Below, one piece after another: positions 1 to 7,365 of a DNA stretch of 19,051 bases. Location: the NCBI GenBank assembly GCA_013215515.1, contig JABSPC010000012.1:1-19051 (forward strand). The letters are read 5' to 3'. The stretch comes from Crocinitomicaceae bacterium. GTDB taxonomy: Bacteria; Bacteroidota; Bacteroidia; Flavobacteriales_D; Crocinitomicaceae. Within the stretch, counting starts at the first letter, position 1; every line of letters begins with the position of its first letter. The notes below the pieces were generated by a model. The model had not been told where the DNA came from, did not search any database, and saw only the letters and a program-made list of their open reading frames with translations. A program made the position numbers and the translations under genes.

Positions 1-1311
1 CGCGCTGGAGGCGGCGGAGGTTATAGCGGCGGCGGCGGTGGCGGCGAAAATGGCCAAATCAATGCTCCTGCTGGAGGAGGAGGTGGTTCTTTTAACAGTG
101 GAACTAGCCCTGTAAACTTAGCTGGGGTACAACTTGGAGATGGAATGATCATTATTACAAATGTTTGTGCTCCTGGAATTGGAACATTAGCTGCGGATGT
201 AGTTTCGTTACCAGATTTCTCAGAAGATTGTACAGCAACACCAACGGCTCCTACGGCAACTAATAGTTGTAGCGGTGGAATTGTAGGTACACCTGATGTT
301 ACTTTCCCTATTACGATGGTTGGAACAACTGTAGTTACTTGGACATATAATGATGGTACAAACATAGTAATGCAAACTCAAAATGTAATTATTACAGGGT
401 TCGATGTTACTCCTCCGGTTGTTAATAATGCCAACCTACCAGATATGGGAGGCCAATGTGACTTTACACCACCAACGCCAACTGCAACAGACTTATGCGC
501 TGGAACTATAGCCGGCGTGGCAAATGTTACTTTCCCTCTTTTTGCTCAAGGATTGACTGTCATAACTTGGACGTATGATGACGGAAATGGAAACTTAGAG
601 ACTCAAACTCAAAACATTACTTTAAACGACATTGCACCTCCATCGTTGGATATTCCAACATTGCCAGATTATATTGGATGTGGTTCTGCAACTCCTCCAA
701 CAGCAACAGCAACAGATTTCTGTGCAGGATCTTTGAATGGAACGCCAGATGTTAGCTTCCCTATTACAGCACCCGGACCTACAACGGTAACGTGGTCATA
801 CGACGACGGAAATGGAAATACCATCTCTCAAACGCAAGATGTTTATGTTACGACAATGGATGTTTCTGTAACCTTAGCTGTAGCTACAATAAGTGCAAAT
901 GCAACTGGTGTTTCTTACCAATGGATGGATTGTGCATCGGGTCAACCGATTATCGGTGAAACAGGTCAAACATATACAGCAATGGTTACTGGAAATTATG
1001 CCGTTATTATTACAAATGGCAATTGCGTTGACACTTCGGTTTGTACATTAGTTGACTTTACAGCAATTGACGAGTTGAACAACAATGCGATTAAGGTTTA
1101 TCCTAATCCTACAAGTGGATCGTTTAGCATCGACTTTGATGGCGATATTGATAACATTGTAGTTACAGACGCATTAGGAAGAATTATCGATTTGCCTTTT
1201 GATTTGACAACTGGAAATATTGATGGATCTATGTTAGCAACTGGTAAGTATACGGTTAACGTAATTACGACGGAGGCAGTTTATAGACAAAATATTGTGG
1301 TTATTAAATAG
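1..1311 (+). CDS. T9SS-secreted polyglycine/HYR-domain surface protein (3' part, 5' end outside the window)
   Basis: The frame is open from base 1, so the N-terminus is missing; 436 residues are visible. Residues 1-48 are a glycine-rich segment (GGGGGYSGGGGGG, then AGGGGGSFNSG and LGDGMIIITN), the pattern of the ALK/LTK-type glycine-rich domain, which folds as packed polyglycine helices. Next come three HYR-like beta-sandwich modules of about 75 residues, each with a paired-Cys entry, a TPDV-FPI stretch and a W-YDDGNGN--TQTQ ending. Then follow a Cys-containing Ig-like segment (SYQWMDC ... NCVDTSVC) and a type A T9SS sorting domain (KVYPNPTSGSF ... ending in IVVIK). It should be exported by T9SS and attached to, or shed from, the cell surface, probably as an adhesin or matrix component. 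A strong terminator follows. The same architecture is found in the gene entering from the right edge. The domain calls are confident; the adhesive role is inferred. Confidence 0.88.
   Translation, partial: RAGGGGGYSGGGGGGENGQINAPAGGGGGSFNSGTSPVNLAGVQLGDGMIIITNVCAPGIGTLAADVVSLPDFSEDCTATPTAPTATNSCSGGIVGTPDVTFPITMVGTTVVTWTYNDGTNIVMQTQNVIITGFDVTPPVVNNANLPDMGGQCDFTPPTPTATDLCAGTIAGVANVTFPLFAQGLTVITWTYDDGNGNLETQTQNITLNDIAPPSLDIPTLPDYIGCGSATPPTATATDFCAGSLNGTPDVSFPITAPGPTTVTWSYDDGNGNTISQTQDVYVTTMDVSVTLAVATISANATGVSYQWMDCASGQPIIGETGQTYTAMVTGNYAVIITNGNCVDTSVCTLVDFTAIDELNNNAIKVYPNPTSGSFSIDFDGDIDNIVVTDALGRIIDLPFDLTTGNIDGSMLATGKYTVNVITTEAVYRQNIVVIK
184..858 (+). repeat. Three tandem HYR-like modules inside the left secreted protein
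   Basis: Three protein-level repeats lie at about 184-402, 403-639 and 640-858. Each carries a LPD--- Cys entry, a PTATD-C (or PTATNSC) motif, a (T)PDV-FPI or ANVTFPL strand, and a closing TWTYDDGNGN..TQTQ-type strand. HYR modules are immunoglobulin-like folds common in extracellular adhesion proteins. The repeats have diverged at the DNA level, so they do not look like a recent expansion. Confidence 0.75.
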
Positions 1312-1327
1312 GCAATTACACATTAGT

Positions 1328-1364
1328 AAAGCCCTTCTCGATTCAACCGAGAGGGCTTTTTTTT
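1328..1364 (+). terminator. Rho-independent terminator after the left T9SS protein
   Basis: The stem is AAAGCCC-(T bulge)-TCTCG pairing with CGAGAGGGCTTT across a 7-base loop, followed by a run of T (1357-1364). It lies 16 bases after the stop codon. The rest of the 1312-1484 gap holds only a weak promoter candidate. Confidence 0.9.
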
Positions 1365-1444
1365 GCCTTGACATATCGTTGTCAATGAGTCCATGATTTA
1401 GAAAAAGTGAATAGTCACAAAATGTTCGTGATTAATAACATTGT

Positions 1445-1476
1445 TTTGCGAGATGACGAATAAATTCCATAATTTG
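1445..1476 (+). promoter_or_regulatory. Weak Bacteroidota-type promoter candidate for the cytochrome cluster
   Basis: TTTG at 1445-1448 is followed, after 20 bases, by ATAATTTG (1469-1476), which differs from the TAnnTTTG -7 consensus at its first two positions. The -7 element ends only 8 bases before the ATG at 1485, which would leave almost no leader. Treat it as a candidate only; no other convincing element was seen in the gap. Confidence 0.25.
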
Positions 1477-1484
1477 CAGATGAA

Positions 1485-2537
1485 ATGAAATTGCAACTAA
1501 AAAAGACATTCAACTTAATCTTTGTTACAGCTATTATAGCCATTGCATTTTTAGGATTTAAATTCGAAAATAAGAATGGAGTATACCGGACTATGGATGT
1601 TAATAAAGCCAACGTTTCAGATGTCTTGATATTTCTAGGCGATGATGATATGGTTCATTCCATGACAAGTTTTGATGCTGATAAAGCTAAAATTGGAGAA
1701 GATCTAATTCTGAATGGTCGAACAATCGTGAATGGCAAAAAATCGAAAAGGATTTCTAAATATTTTGTTTGTACAGATTGCCATAATTTAGGCAGAGAAT
1801 TTAAAACTATTACCGATGAATCGTCAGAAGCGAGATTGAAATATGCAGATGATAACGGAATAAGTTTTTTGCCTGGATCAACTTTTTGGGGGATGTACAA
1901 TCGAACTTCGTTTTACAATAATGATTATGAAAAAAAATACGGTTCACTTGTTGTAAACTCACGTGACACTCTTCAAAATGCTATTCAATTGTGTTCTAAA
2001 TATTGTTCTTCCGGGAGGTATTTAAAAGACTGGGAGTTAGAGTCTATTATGCATTATTACAAAAAGAACGAATTAAAAATTAAAGATTTGTCTCTTTCTG
2101 AAAATGACATGAAGAATGTTCAGAAATATTCCAAGTTGAAAGATGGAGAGAAAGAAGCTCTAATTGTTAAAATTAAAAAATCCTACTTGCAAGGGTACGG
2201 GGCTACATTTCTTCCAACGATACTTACGGATAAAAGAAAGTATGGTGAAGGTGGAAATCCTGAAATTGGACTGAAGATATATGAAAAAAGCTGTCTCCAT
2301 TGTCATGCAGGTGCTCGTGTTACTAATCTGAGCTTAGATAAAGGATCATTAAGTGCTGGATTGTTTTGGCGAAAAATTAAAGGATACTCGGATAAATCCT
2401 TGTACCAAATTATCAGACATGGAACATATTCCAAGACAGGTAGAAAACAATATATGCCTCTTTATACAAAAGAGAAAATGAGCGATGAACAATTAAATGA
2501 CCTTGTTGCATACATTAAACAATTAGCTGGGAAATAA
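1485..2537 (+). CDS. Membrane-anchored diheme cytochrome c (TsdA/SoxA-like N-domain plus class I C-domain)
   Basis: 350 residues. A hydrophobic N-terminal segment (residues 10-25) with no clear cleavage site suggests an inner-membrane anchor facing the periplasm. Two heme c sites are visible: CTDCH at 96-100 and CLHCH at 270-274. The first domain continues with PGSTFWGMYNR, a YG-LVVNSRD-LQNAIQLC stretch and Cys170/Cys174, a layout like thiosulfate dehydrogenase TsdA and SoxA, in which a distal Cys can bind heme iron. The second domain looks like a class I cytochrome with Met324 (YMPLY) as probable sixth ligand. It starts a tight plus-strand cluster: its TAA shares a base with the next ATG. 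The role is electron transfer in the periplasm. Thiosulfate oxidation is possible but unproven, because overall similarity to true TsdA looks partial and no other sox genes are visible. Confidence 0.85.
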   Translation: MKLQLKKTFNLIFVTAIIAIAFLGFKFENKNGVYRTMDVNKANVSDVLIFLGDDDMVHSMTSFDADKAKIGEDLILNGRTIVNGKKSKRISKYFVCTDCHNLGREFKTITDESSEARLKYADDNGISFLPGSTFWGMYNRTSFYNNDYEKKYGSLVVNSRDTLQNAIQLCSKYCSSGRYLKDWELESIMHYYKKNELKIKDLSLSENDMKNVQKYSKLKDGEKEALIVKIKKSYLQGYGATFLPTILTDKRKYGEGGNPEIGLKIYEKSCLHCHAGARVTNLSLDKGSLSAGLFWRKIKGYSDKSLYQIIRHGTYSKTGRKQYMPLYTKEKMSDEQLNDLVAYIKQLAGK

Positions 2538-3400
2538 TGAAAAGACTTTACATTTTATCAATAACTCTGATGTTATCAACTTCCCTGTTTGCACAGGACG
2601 TTAAGGAAACGTTCAGTGGGACTCGAATTTTAAATGGACATTCTGTTGAGACACTAAAGAAGAATACCTTACAATTTAGAATAGAACATCGCTTTGGTGA
2701 TCTGATAGGAGTTAACGGTGGTATTCACAATTTTTACGGGTTTGATCAAGCAGCGGATATCCGATTTGGATTTGAGTACGGAATCTTGGATAATTTGATG
2801 GTAGGAATTGGTCGCTCGAAGGGAACATCAGCACCTTATAAATCTTTGGTTGATGGATTTGTTAAATACCGTCTATTAACTCAGAATAAAAGTAAAAAGA
2901 TGCCAGTGAGTTTGTCCCTTTTCGCGTCGTCTTCATTGACTTATCAACCGGCAGTTTCGGAAATATCTGTTATTCAACATTACCCTGAATTTGCTCATAG
3001 AATTGCGTATTCAACTCAAATTAACATTGCAAGAAAGTTTAGCGAAAGAATCTCTGTAGCATTAATGCCAACCTATGTTCATCGTAATTTGGTCAATTCA
3101 AATGATGTCAACGGATTGTTTGCTTTGGGTGGAGCTTTTAGTGTAAAGATTACTAAAGGGTTTGGCGTAATTGGAGAGTATTATCATGTTTTTACCTCTT
3201 CAACTACTGCAGTTAGACCTGATAATTATAACAGCCTTTCTGGCGGTTTAGAATGGATTACCAGTGGTCATAACTTTAAGTTGGTTTTAACGAATTCAAG
3301 AGGTTTTGGCGAAACTCAATTTATCCCATATACATTTTCAAATTGGCTAGATAAACAGTTTAGACTTGGCTTTAGCATTACAAGAAATTTCAAATTATGA
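2537..3400 (+). CDS. DUF5777-family outer-membrane beta-barrel protein
   Basis: 287 residues with a clean signal peptide (MKRLYILSITLMLSTSLFAQ). The N-terminal signature SGTRILNGHSVETL, then LQFRIEHRFGD, GFDQAADIRFGFEYG and MVGIGRSKG matches the DUF5777 beta-barrel family of Bacteroidota. The rest is alternating amphipathic beta-strands ending in a typical barrel terminus (FRLGFSITRNFKL). It is therefore an outer-membrane protein. It overlaps the cytochrome gene before it by one base and the lipoprotein gene after it by four (ATGA), so the three are translated together. The family has no assigned biochemical function. Being sandwiched between heme proteins suggests it works with them, perhaps as a pore or scaffold; that is inference. 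Confidence 0.85.
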   Translation: MKRLYILSITLMLSTSLFAQDVKETFSGTRILNGHSVETLKKNTLQFRIEHRFGDLIGVNGGIHNFYGFDQAADIRFGFEYGILDNLMVGIGRSKGTSAPYKSLVDGFVKYRLLTQNKSKKMPVSLSLFASSSLTYQPAVSEISVIQHYPEFAHRIAYSTQINIARKFSERISVALMPTYVHRNLVNSNDVNGLFALGGAFSVKITKGFGVIGEYYHVFTSSTTAVRPDNYNSLSGGLEWITSGHNFKLVLTNSRGFGETQFIPYTFSNWLDKQFRLGFSITRNFKL

Positions 3401-3747
3401 GAGTATTTAGAATCACGTTCATTTTAGGTGTAATTGGCCTTTTTGTTTCGTGCAAACAAGATAAGATTATTCCGATTCCCGAAGAATGCCCTGAACCAAT
3501 TTCTTTCGCTCAAGATCTTGAACCACTGTTTGTTACTACCTGCTCCACTAGTGGCTGTCATGATGTTAGCGCAACGTCAGGATTTAATTTGATTGGATAT
3601 GATAACATTGTAGCCAACGCTGACTCACTTTTACTCGTTATTCGACATGTGGGAGGTACACCTATGCCTTTTAACGGTACAAAATGGTCAGACGAGAACA
3701 TTCAAAAATTCCAATGTTGGATACAACAAGGGAGTCTTGATAACTAA
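3397..3747 (+). CDS. Small lipoprotein with a CX4CH heme-like motif
   Basis: 116 residues. The lipobox LFVSC places the lipidated Cys at residue 19. The mature part has the line SFAQDLEPLFVTTCSTSGCH, in which Cys49 and Cys54-His55 form a CX4CH site rather than CxxCH. A TPMP stretch (Met90) follows and could supply an axial Met; the protein ends with a WIQQGSLDN helix typical of the short cytochrome-like domains seen in Bacteroidota and Planctomycetes. It is probably anchored to the outer membrane, facing the periplasm or the surface. Its ATG overlaps the stop of the beta-barrel gene (ATGA), so the two are translationally coupled. Heme binding is likely by analogy with known CX4CH cytochromes but is not certain. 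Confidence 0.75.
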   Translation: MRVFRITFILGVIGLFVSCKQDKIIPIPEECPEPISFAQDLEPLFVTTCSTSGCHDVSATSGFNLIGYDNIVANADSLLLVIRHVGGTPMPFNGTKWSDENIQKFQCWIQQGSLDN

Positions 3748-3763
3748 AAAAAGATTAATTTTA
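3737..3763 (+). promoter_or_regulatory. Possible internal promoter before the T9SS heme-motif gene
   Basis: TTG at 3737-3739 and TAATTTTA at 3756-3763 (one mismatch to TAnnTTTG) are separated by 16 bases and lie 26 bases before the ATG at 3790. The 42-base gap here is longer than the overlapping junctions upstream, so independent expression of the last gene is plausible. The evidence is weak. Confidence 0.22.
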
Positions 3764-3789
3764 ACTCAGAATACTTATACTCAACAATT

Positions 3790-4683
3790 ATGAAAAAACT
3801 TTACACTTTACCTGCAGTTGCAATTCTAGCTGCTGGAATATTTGCTTTTCAAACAGCCGAATCTTCAGGGAAAATGGAATCATTTAAACAATCTGCCCAT
3901 CTTCAAAATAATGGTGGTCAAGCTTCTTTAACTGGTGCACCTGGCGAAAGCGATTGTACTTTTTGCCACACAGGATCTGTGTTGGATGGATCCTCTGAAA
4001 ACCAATTCGCATTGGTAGATGCTGGCTTTAATCCTGTTGGAGCGTATATCCCTGGAGCTTCATATACTGCTACATTGCAATTGGGGTCTAATCCAGATAA
4101 GAAAGGATTCTCTTCAACGACTTTAGAAAATGGAGGAAATTCAATGGCTGGATCATTGACAGGAATGATAATTGGAGGTACTCAAGATTTCCAAAATGGA
4201 GCTGGAACTAAAGATTACGTTTCACACAAAAACTCAAGTAATACAAATGCTTTTACTTTATGGTCTTGGACGTGGGATGCTCCTGCGAGTGATGTTGGAC
4301 CAGTAACGTTCTACATTGCAAGTAATGTTGCAAATGACAATGATTTAAAGACGGGTGATGAGATTTATCTTTCTCAGCATATAATTAACTCTTCGGCTGG
4401 AATTGAAGAAGTTAAGAATGACGTTTCTACTTTCACTGCTGGATACAATGTTGAAGGAAATAGTGTAGTTATTAATTTTATGTCTATGGTCGCTGATCAA
4501 ATGTATTTCAACTTGATCGACCTAAACGGAAAATCGGTTTATTCTTCAGATCTTGCTAAATCATTGATCGGTAATAATAAGCAAACGATTTCTTTGCCTA
4601 GTGAAATTGAAAACGGAATTTACGTTGTGAATTTCTTCGTTGGAAATAGAGCTATGTCTTCAAACGTTATGGTTCAACAATAA
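3790..4683 (+). CDS. T9SS-targeted choice-of-anchor V (Reeler-like) protein with a CxxCH motif
   Basis: 297 residues. It has an N-terminal signal segment (residues 1-20), then TGAPGESDCTFCHTG, whose Cys56-Cys59-His60 is a canonical CxxCH heme site. This TGAPGE--C--CH opening marks the choice-of-anchor V domain family of Bacteroidota. A beta-rich Reeler-like domain follows (about 85-200: PGASYTATLQL, WSWTWDAP, VTFYIASNVAN). The C-terminal 90 residues look like a type A T9SS sorting domain (MYFNLIDLNGK ... ENGIYVVNFFVG), although the usual YPNP box is absent. If the heme is attached, the protein would mature in the periplasm and then pass the outer membrane through T9SS. It is the last gene of the redox cluster and is followed by a perfect hairpin terminator. 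Confidence 0.8.
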   Translation: MKKLYTLPAVAILAAGIFAFQTAESSGKMESFKQSAHLQNNGGQASLTGAPGESDCTFCHTGSVLDGSSENQFALVDAGFNPVGAYIPGASYTATLQLGSNPDKKGFSSTTLENGGNSMAGSLTGMIIGGTQDFQNGAGTKDYVSHKNSSNTNAFTLWSWTWDAPASDVGPVTFYIASNVANDNDLKTGDEIYLSQHIINSSAGIEEVKNDVSTFTAGYNVEGNSVVINFMSMVADQMYFNLIDLNGKSVYSSDLAKSLIGNNKQTISLPSEIENGIYVVNFFVGNRAMSSNVMVQQ

Positions 4684-4702
4684 AAAAAGCAATTGCTTTT
4701 TT
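4683..4702. terminator. Perfect palindromic hairpin after the redox cluster
   Basis: AAAAAAGCAATTGCTTTTTT is a 20-base perfect palindrome overlapping the last base of the stop codon of the T9SS heme-motif gene. The GC core is short, but the T-run supports use as a terminator on the plus strand, and the symmetry allows minus-strand use too. Confidence 0.65.
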
Positions 4703-4772
4703 GGGGAACTGAATAGTGACCTGTTAGAATCAATAGGCAACCGAATGGTGACCTTAGCCAAATATATTTTAC

Positions 4773-4806
4773 AATCCCGGTTTCTTTATTGGAACTGGGA
4801 TTTTTT
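4773..4806. terminator. Second hairpin terminator between convergent genes
   Basis: AATCCCGGTT pairs with AACTGGGATT (one G-T pair) across a 10-base loop, with six T on the plus side (4801-4806). It overlaps the stop codon of the minus-strand gene that ends at 4805, so it may stop transcription from both sides. The 4703-4772 stretch between the two hairpins shows nothing recognisable. Confidence 0.7.
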
Positions 4807-5371
4807 ATTCCCAACGATTTTTAACGATCATTTCAACTTTGGAAAATAGATTGTTTGGCAAATAGGTTCGCCATTCTATTTCATCCAGTTCACCACCCAT
4901 GATACAAAATTGATCGATTCCAACTCCTTGCATTTCCTGTTCCACATGTTCGTGAAAGTTTAGCATAGCTACCCAGCCATCTCCCACATCATCAATCCAT
5001 TCTTCGTAATAACAGTCATCTGAACCATGAAAATTTAATACGTTTTCGCCAATTAGAATGAACTTATTAAGCCCTGTCGGAATGAGCTCGTCAATGATAT
5101 CACGTTTTAAAGTCATCACATCATTTTCGATCGCATCATTCCACTCACCTATCATTTCAATGACGCAGTATCCCATATCGTAGTCGGCGTACAAAATTTT
5201 AATGTACAGCGTTGGTGATCCAATATGGTCCCATTGCGGGTGGATGTAATAATTATAGATATGATTGTCGAATTCGAACTCACTATAATCACGGTTAGAG
5301 AAAGGCGAAGCATCATCATCTGACGCAATGTAAAGATTCCTCCAATGATAATATGGTTCGACTAAATGCAT
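4805..5371 (-). CDS. Conserved Bacteroidota protein of unknown function
   Basis: 188 residues, soluble, with no signal peptide or membrane segment. It is rich in Asp, Glu, Tyr and Trp. It starts MHLVEPYYHWRNLY and contains YYIHPQWDHIGSPTLYIK and VIEMIGEWNDAIENDVM, a pattern I associate with a family of similar length spread through Bacteroidota that has no assigned function. The ATG at 5371 is supported by that conserved N-terminus. The gene is convergent with the redox cluster and divergent from the lipoprotein gene at 5462. It is probably cytoplasmic. No catalytic motif is obvious and no function is proposed. Confidence 0.75.
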   Translation of the reverse strand: MHLVEPYYHWRNLYIASDDDASPFSNRDYSEFEFDNHIYNYYIHPQWDHIGSPTLYIKILYADYDMGYCVIEMIGEWNDAIENDVMTLKRDIIDELIPTGLNKFILIGENVLNFHGSDDCYYEEWIDDVGDGWVAMLNFHEHVEQEMQGVGIDQFCIMGGELDEIEWRTYLPNNLFSKVEMIVKNRWE

Positions 5372-5375
5372 GTGA

Positions 5376-5383
5376 CAAAGTTA
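5376..5383 (-). promoter_or_regulatory. Exact TAnnTTTG -7 element just before the unknown gene
   Basis: Read on the minus strand, TAACTTTG matches the Bacteroidota -7 consensus exactly and ends only 4 bases before the start codon at 5371. No good -33 TTTG is found at 17-23 bases. If real, it would give a nearly leaderless mRNA. The rest of the 5372-5461 divergent gap holds only an imperfect plus-strand candidate (TAAATTTA at 5431-5438). Confidence 0.28.
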
Positions 5384-5461
5384 ATCTTTCAATTCAACAA
5401 TTATTGGCATAAAATCTGCTTGAATATGATTAAATTTATAATTCAAACCAAAGAATATTCT

Positions 5462-6949
5462 ATGTTAAAGAGAATCGGCCTTTTGGCAATCCTTGCACTA
5501 ATAATCGCTTCATGTTCTAGCGAACCAACCGAAAAAGAAGTACCAAAACGAAATATCGAAGATTATGTCTCAGCTGTCATGAATAGCAGTGATGCTGTTT
5601 TTGCTTTTGGAAGTGTTACTGTTAAGGGGATAATCGATAAAACGGATTACAAGAGTGAAATACTAATAGAAGGTTTGATCTCTGAGGAAATTAATAAACT
5701 TAATAGAGTGTTGAGTATTGACGCTCCAGTGCTCTATACTGTAGAGGGGCCTATAGACGAGGAAGATGGACCCAAAAGAATTATGCTATTTGTTAAAATT
5801 AAAAGTGCTGATGCACTAGAAAAGGATTTAAGACGTCGATTGAGCTTTCTGGTTGAGGAATCAAATGGAATTAGATATGCTGAAGATGATGAATTCATCA
5901 TCGCTTTTAGAGGTAATCTCGCGATAGCTATTGTCCAACAAGGTAGCTATAATACTGAAAAGGTTGTCAATGAAGTGTTTGGAAAATCTCAAGGTAAAGT
6001 TTCTGGAGGGAAGATAGACGAGATGATAAAAGCGAAGGGCGACCTCGTAATGAATCTAAATATTGAAGCCTTGTATGGAACTTCTAATATGGACCTTGCT
6101 AAATTAAGTTCTTCTGAAAAAATGAAAGTTCAAGCAATGGCTAAAGGCTCTTTTGTTCAATCAATATTGAATTTTGAGAAAGGAGGATTGTCCCTTGAGT
6201 CTAAGCACTACTTTTCACAAGATTTAAAAGATCTAATGTTCTTCAATTTTAACAAATCGCCAGATATGGAGAGTAAACTGGCCAGAGGGGATGGCCAAAT
6301 TATAGGTGGAGCATCAATTAACCTTGACGTGAAAAAAATGGAGAAGTTTTATACAACTTATGCTCCGGACTTGATGGATAAAATGAACGAAAGGATGGAC
6401 GGTATGGGTGGGCTGTTTAAATACATCGGAACTGGAAATATAATGTCTTCTATTGTAAATGGAGAAGCTGGTGTTTTGGCTATAGGAAAGGAAATGAATG
6501 GAGAATATCAAATTGGTTCCAGAACATTTATAAGCGCGTCTGAAGCGGGACAGAAAGTATTTTCTTTAATGAGAAATGAAATTAAGTTGGATGAAGGAAC
6601 CCAAGTGAATTATGTTGATGGAGGATTGGAAGCTTTGGCACCTATAAGTGGTACTTCTATTTCAATGTTAAAAAGCAATTCGAAATTGAAAATGCCAAAT
6701 GGAAGTGAAAAATTTGGGAAGACCGGGCTCTTCGTGTTTGTTGATTTTAATACCATTCCTAGAAACGATTTGGGACGGGAAGAATCTTCATTCCTAGATT
6801 TACTCGATTATGCTACTTTAGAAATGGATAACGACGGAAGTAAACTCTTTATTAAGGCAAAGAACGATAACAAAAACATATTGAAGATCGCAATGGAAGA
6901 AACAATGAAGATGCTCCCGATGATTATTGGAGGAGGAATGCCTTTCTAG
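5462..6949 (+). CDS. Bacteroidota lipoprotein, possibly DUF4836 family
   Basis: 495 residues from the chosen ATG. The frame is open further upstream to 5366, but that extension overlaps the divergent gene and hides a clean lipoprotein signal (MLKRIGLLAILALIIASC, lipidated Cys18), so the start at 5462 is preferred. The body is a large periplasmic or surface domain: N-terminal lines NIEDYVSAVMNSSDAVFAFG and ALEKDLRRRL, a middle section on membrane-like substrates with no visible motif, and a hydrophobic glycine-rich end (MLPMIIGGGMPF). The overall plan, tracking a bound value over repeated alpha/beta units, recalls DUF4836 lipoproteins, but this is a weak assignment. No catalytic residues are recognisable. 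msrB begins one base after its stop codon, so the two genes are probably co-transcribed. Confidence 0.75.
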   Translation: MLKRIGLLAILALIIASCSSEPTEKEVPKRNIEDYVSAVMNSSDAVFAFGSVTVKGIIDKTDYKSEILIEGLISEEINKLNRVLSIDAPVLYTVEGPIDEEDGPKRIMLFVKIKSADALEKDLRRRLSFLVEESNGIRYAEDDEFIIAFRGNLAIAIVQQGSYNTEKVVNEVFGKSQGKVSGGKIDEMIKAKGDLVMNLNIEALYGTSNMDLAKLSSSEKMKVQAMAKGSFVQSILNFEKGGLSLESKHYFSQDLKDLMFFNFNKSPDMESKLARGDGQIIGGASINLDVKKMEKFYTTYAPDLMDKMNERMDGMGGLFKYIGTGNIMSSIVNGEAGVLAIGKEMNGEYQIGSRTFISASEAGQKVFSLMRNEIKLDEGTQVNYVDGGLEALAPISGTSISMLKSNSKLKMPNGSEKFGKTGLFVFVDFNTIPRNDLGREESSFLDLLDYATLEMDNDGSKLFIKAKNDNKNILKIAMEETMKMLPMIIGGGMPF

Positions 6950-6950
6950 T

Positions 6951-7325
6951 ATGAAGAAGCAAAAAGAAGAGTGGAACGATCTTAACGCCGATGAACAGCG
7001 TGTTATTTTGCACAAAGGAACCGAAAGAGCATTTATTGGTGAGTTTACCGATACCAAACTTCTTGGGATTTATGTCTGCAGGCAATGCGAATCAGAATTA
7101 TACAATTCCCAAGATAAATTTAGTTCACGTTGTGGATGGCCGTCCTTTGATGACGAAATCGAAGGCGCTGTTAAACGAATACATCATTCAGACGACAATC
7201 GTATAGAAATTGTTTGTAGTAATTGTGATGGTCACTTAGGACATGTTTTCGAAGGCGAACGATTTACCGAGAAGAATACAAGACATTGTGTGAATTCGAT
7301 TTCTATGAAATTTATTCCTGAATAG
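6951..7325 (+). CDS. msrB: Peptide-methionine (R)-S-oxide reductase MsrB
   Basis: 124 residues, a normal length for a stand-alone MsrB. The enzyme reduces methionine-R-sulfoxide in oxidised proteins using thioredoxin. Zinc ligands are visible as two CxxC pairs: Cys43/Cys46 (CRQC) and Cys89/Cys92 (CSNC). The catalytic Cys113 lies in RHCVNSISM, and Cys61 in SRCGWPSF sits where the resolving Cys is found. GHLGHVF and GWPSF are family signatures. The ATG at 6951 is chosen over a GTG/ATG-type extension from 6927 because the upstream part overlaps the preceding gene and adds nothing conserved. No signal peptide is present, so it acts in the cytoplasm. It follows the lipoprotein gene with one base between them. 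Confidence 0.95.
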   Translation: MKKQKEEWNDLNADEQRVILHKGTERAFIGEFTDTKLLGIYVCRQCESELYNSQDKFSSRCGWPSFDDEIEGAVKRIHHSDDNRIEIVCSNCDGHLGHVFEGERFTEKNTRHCVNSISMKFIPE

Positions 7326-7365
7326 CATCAGGTTATTTGCAATAGATTATTACTCGTGATACCTT

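Noticed and set aside
1..108. Microsatellite or CRISPR-like repeat in the GGC/GGA-rich start
   Set aside because: The repeats are glycine codons in a long open frame with varied third bases; there are no spacers or fixed repeat units.
21..365. Minus-strand proline-rich open frame opposite the glycine-rich region
   Set aside because: It is the complement of Gly codons (GGN read as CCN); the plus-strand frame has clear domains and a sorting signal.
5366..5461. Upstream extension of the lipoprotein at 5462 by 32 residues
   Set aside because: It overlaps the start of the divergent gene and would bury the lipoprotein signal, which starts cleanly at 5462.
6927..6950. Upstream extension of msrB by eight residues
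   Set aside because: It overlaps the preceding stop region and adds no conserved residues; the ATG at 6951 gives a normal MsrB.
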